NCBI RefSeq assembly: GCF_000422805.1
Contig: NZ_KE383923.1
Coordinates: 133,296-197,295 of the forward strand
Origin: Nocardioides halotolerans DSM 19273
GTDB taxonomy: Bacteria; Actinomycetota; Actinomycetes; Propionibacteriales; Nocardioidaceae
Direction of reading: 5' to 3'
Length of the DNA: 64,000 nucleotides
Shown here piece after piece: positions 62,306 to 64,000 of this stretch. Under the pieces are notes generated by a model. It ran no database searches, was not told the DNA's origin, and was given only the letters and a program-made list of their open reading frames with translations. The number at the start of each line of letters is the position of its first letter. Position 1 is the stretch's first letter. The translations under genes were made by a program, and so were the position numbers.

Positions 62306-64000
62306 ATGACGCGGACGCGACCCCTAGCCGTCGCCACTTCCCTGACGATCGTCCTCGCCGGAGCCACCGCGCTCCTCCCCCAGCAGATCGCCGTCGCAGG
62401 CCCACGGACGCCCACGGCGACCGCGGCCGGGTCCGCCCTGGCCGGTTCGGCCCCGCTGGCCGCGCAGGGCGACGGCGGAGCCAACACCTACTTCAGCGCG
62501 CCGCCGGACCCGCTGGCGGCGAAGGCGCCGGCGCACCGCAGCGACAAGCGCCCGAAGCCCCCGCCGACCAGGGGGACCGTCACCGGCCGGGTCACCGGCC
62601 CGCAGGGCACGCCGATCGCCAACGCGCTGGTCACCGGCATCCGCTTCTCCGACCTCGGCCTGCCCGTCGACGTCACGGAGGAGAAGCGCGTGCTGGCGCG
62701 CACCGACCGCAGCGGCGCGTTCACCCTCAAGCAGCTCCGCGAGCCCTACCTCATCCGCGTGTGCTCGGAGTCGGTGTCCAGCGGCGGCGGAGGGCACCGC
62801 GCCGTCCGGTCGGGCGAGTGCGACCAGGAGAGCAGCAAGCGCTTCACGCCGTCCTACCTCGGCCCCGACGGCAACCTCAACAGCTGGATGCGGCACACCC
62901 GCTTCTTCCGCCCCCAGGCGCACCGCTCGCTCGGCCGGGTCGTGGTCCAGCCGCCGGCCGTGCTCACCGGCACGTGGAAGGCCGACGGCGCCAACCGGCT
63001 CCTCAAGCTGACCCGCGTCGACGGCAGCGTCGCCGCGACGACGCTGACCGACAGCAAGGGCAGCTTCCGCTTCGAGGTCGCGCCCGGCCCCTACCGCCTC
63101 GAGGCCGACCGCGACGAGGGCCTGCACACCGACTCGACGGTCCCCGGCTACCGCTCCAAGCGGCTCCTCCTGCGCGCCGGCCGCACCGTCCACGACTCGT
63201 TCAAGACCAGGCACGCGGGGATCGTCCGCGGCCTGGTGACCAGCGGGGGTGTCCCGCTGCCCGACCAGTTCCTCGCCATCCTCGACAAGGACGGCGACTT
63301 CGCGGCCGGCGTGGTCACCAACGAGATCGGCCGCTACGTCGTCAGCTCGCTCGAGCCCGGCGCGTACACCGTGACCACGTCGTACGCCGGGTCGGCGTAC
63401 GTGCCGAAGTCGCAGATCGTCGCGGTGTCGCAGAAGACCGTTGCGGTCGCCGACCTCGCACTCGACCCGGGCCGCTCCGTTGCGTTCTCCGCGGCCGACG
63501 TGGTCTACCCGGGCGCCAACGGCTCGGTCGACGCCGAGCTGCGCAACGCCGACGGCCGGGTCGTGAAGGTCTTCCAGGGCAACACCGGTGCGCTGCCGGG
63601 CGGCGTGGCCGTCTTCACGGGGCTCCCGATCGGCACCTACAGCCTCTACGTCCGCCGCAGCGCGGTGCCGAGCGACGGTCCCGAGCAGGTGGACTTCCCG
63701 TGGACCGCAGCGGCGGTCGACCTCGTCGCCAACACGACGGTCACGCTGCCGCTCCTGCTGAGCCAGCCGACCACGAACCTCACCGGCACGCTGCCCGCGG
63801 GCGGCCAGGTCAAGCTGACCGCGATCCCCGAGGACAGCTGGCTGCGGCCTTCGCACGTCGACGGCGACCAGGCGACGCCGCTCGCGCTCAACTGGACGGT
63901 GCAGTCCAACGGCGGCGCCTACGTCGTCCGCGGCATCGTCCCTGGCATCTACTCCGCCGCCGTCACCACCGCGCGCAAGGAGCGCGGCGACAAGCCGTCC
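62306..64000 (+). CDS. Secreted protein with carboxypeptidase-regulatory-like repeats (3' end outside window)
   Basis: The frame is open for 565 codons from ATG 62306 to the window end. It starts with a signal peptide (about 1-32, R-T-R-P then a hydrophobic stretch and A-V-A-G). A Pro/Lys-rich linker follows. At least three beta-sandwich repeats come after, with G-x-V-T-G-P-Q-G-T-P-I-A-N-A-type starts and G-S/A-F-x-F/L endings, as in carboxypeptidase regulatory-like or Cna-B-like domains. An in-frame ATG at 62294 is an alternative start. It is likely a surface or secreted adhesin-type protein. Divergent from DUF4242 paralogue 2. Confidence 0.78.
   Translation, partial: MTRTRPLAVATSLTIVLAGATALLPQQIAVAGPRTPTATAAGSALAGSAPLAAQGDGGANTYFSAPPDPLAAKAPAHRSDKRPKPPPTRGTVTGRVTGPQGTPIANALVTGIRFSDLGLPVDVTEEKRVLARTDRSGAFTLKQLREPYLIRVCSESVSSGGGGHRAVRSGECDQESSKRFTPSYLGPDGNLNSWMRHTRFFRPQAHRSLGRVVVQPPAVLTGTWKADGANRLLKLTRVDGSVAATTLTDSKGSFRFEVAPGPYRLEADRDEGLHTDSTVPGYRSKRLLLRAGRTVHDSFKTRHAGIVRGLVTSGGVPLPDQFLAILDKDGDFAAGVVTNEIGRYVVSSLEPGAYTVTTSYAGSAYVPKSQIVAVSQKTVAVADLALDPGRSVAFSAADVVYPGANGSVDAELRNADGRVVKVFQGNTGALPGGVAVFTGLPIGTYSLYVRRSAVPSDGPEQVDFPWTAAAVDLVANTTVTLPLLLSQPTTNLTGTLPAGGQVKLTAIPEDSWLRPSHVDGDQATPLALNWTVQSNGGAYVVRGIVPGIYSAAVTTARKERGDKPS

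Noticed and set aside
62324-63856. Long minus-strand open frame of 510 codons
   Set aside because: It is a shadow of the plus-strand secreted protein: the plus frame has a signal peptide and domain repeats, while the minus translation is Arg/Gly/Val-rich with no motif.

Overview
This is a very GC-rich window from an actinobacterium. Gene content and order suggest Nocardioidaceae (Nocardioides-like): ClpP1/ClpP2/ClpX, mreBCD-PBP2-RodA, a long RNase E/G, DUF4242 (SCO4226-like) proteins, frequent GTG starts, and dispersed hairpin repeats built on GGTCTCGACAGGCTCGACC and GAGGTGCGAGGAGCG cores. The taxonomic call is inferred from gene content, not from a search.

Backbone. Read on the minus strand from right to left, the window follows a conserved actinobacterial housekeeping order: tRNA-Gly, tRNA-Pro, tig, clpP1, clpP2, clpX, folC, DUF4233, a PNPOx-like gene, ndk, mreB, mreC, mreD, PBP2, rodA, a B12-binding-type radical SAM gene and its DUF2344 partner, rne, rplU, rpmA, obgE, proB, then a cysteine desulfurase and mnmA. 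valS belongs to this backbone but lies on the plus strand and is separated from folC by about 10 kb of accessory genes.

Accessory blocks. (1) 13.0-18.7 kb: winged-helix protein, MFS transporter, two septum-formation-type proteins, a CrtA-like monooxygenase and an unknown partner. They sit between two genes that are normally adjacent, and the block contains a 168-bp foldback element. (2) 20.9-24.4 kb: calcium/proton antiporter, PxpA, DUF4188, repeat-rich DNA and an SRPBCC protein. (3) 33.3-42.8 kb: a zinc alcohol dehydrogenase behind a KstR-type operator, an acetyltransferase, a GH2 glycosidase, and a tightly overlapping six-gene operon. The operon encodes a phosphopantetheinyl transferase, carrier protein, acyl-CoA dehydrogenase homologue, amino acid:[carrier protein] ligase (class II aaRS homologue), tandem alpha/beta-hydrolase and DUF1839 protein. 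It is the best candidate for an undescribed pathway, in which a small amino acid would be loaded on a dedicated carrier protein, modified and transferred. (4) 45.7-49.2 kb and 59.4-62.1 kb: two separate modules each pairing a small DUF4242 protein with a large TPR signalling protein. (5) 55.6-59.4 kb: SpoIIE phosphatase, Nei2 glycosylase, RpiB, esterase and YrdB-family protein.

The window starts inside an enolase-superfamily gene and ends inside a secreted protein with carboxypeptidase-regulatory-like repeats. Several palindromic or foldback repeats lie between genes. Three plus-strand genes and clpP1 have -10 boxes placed for leaderless transcription.
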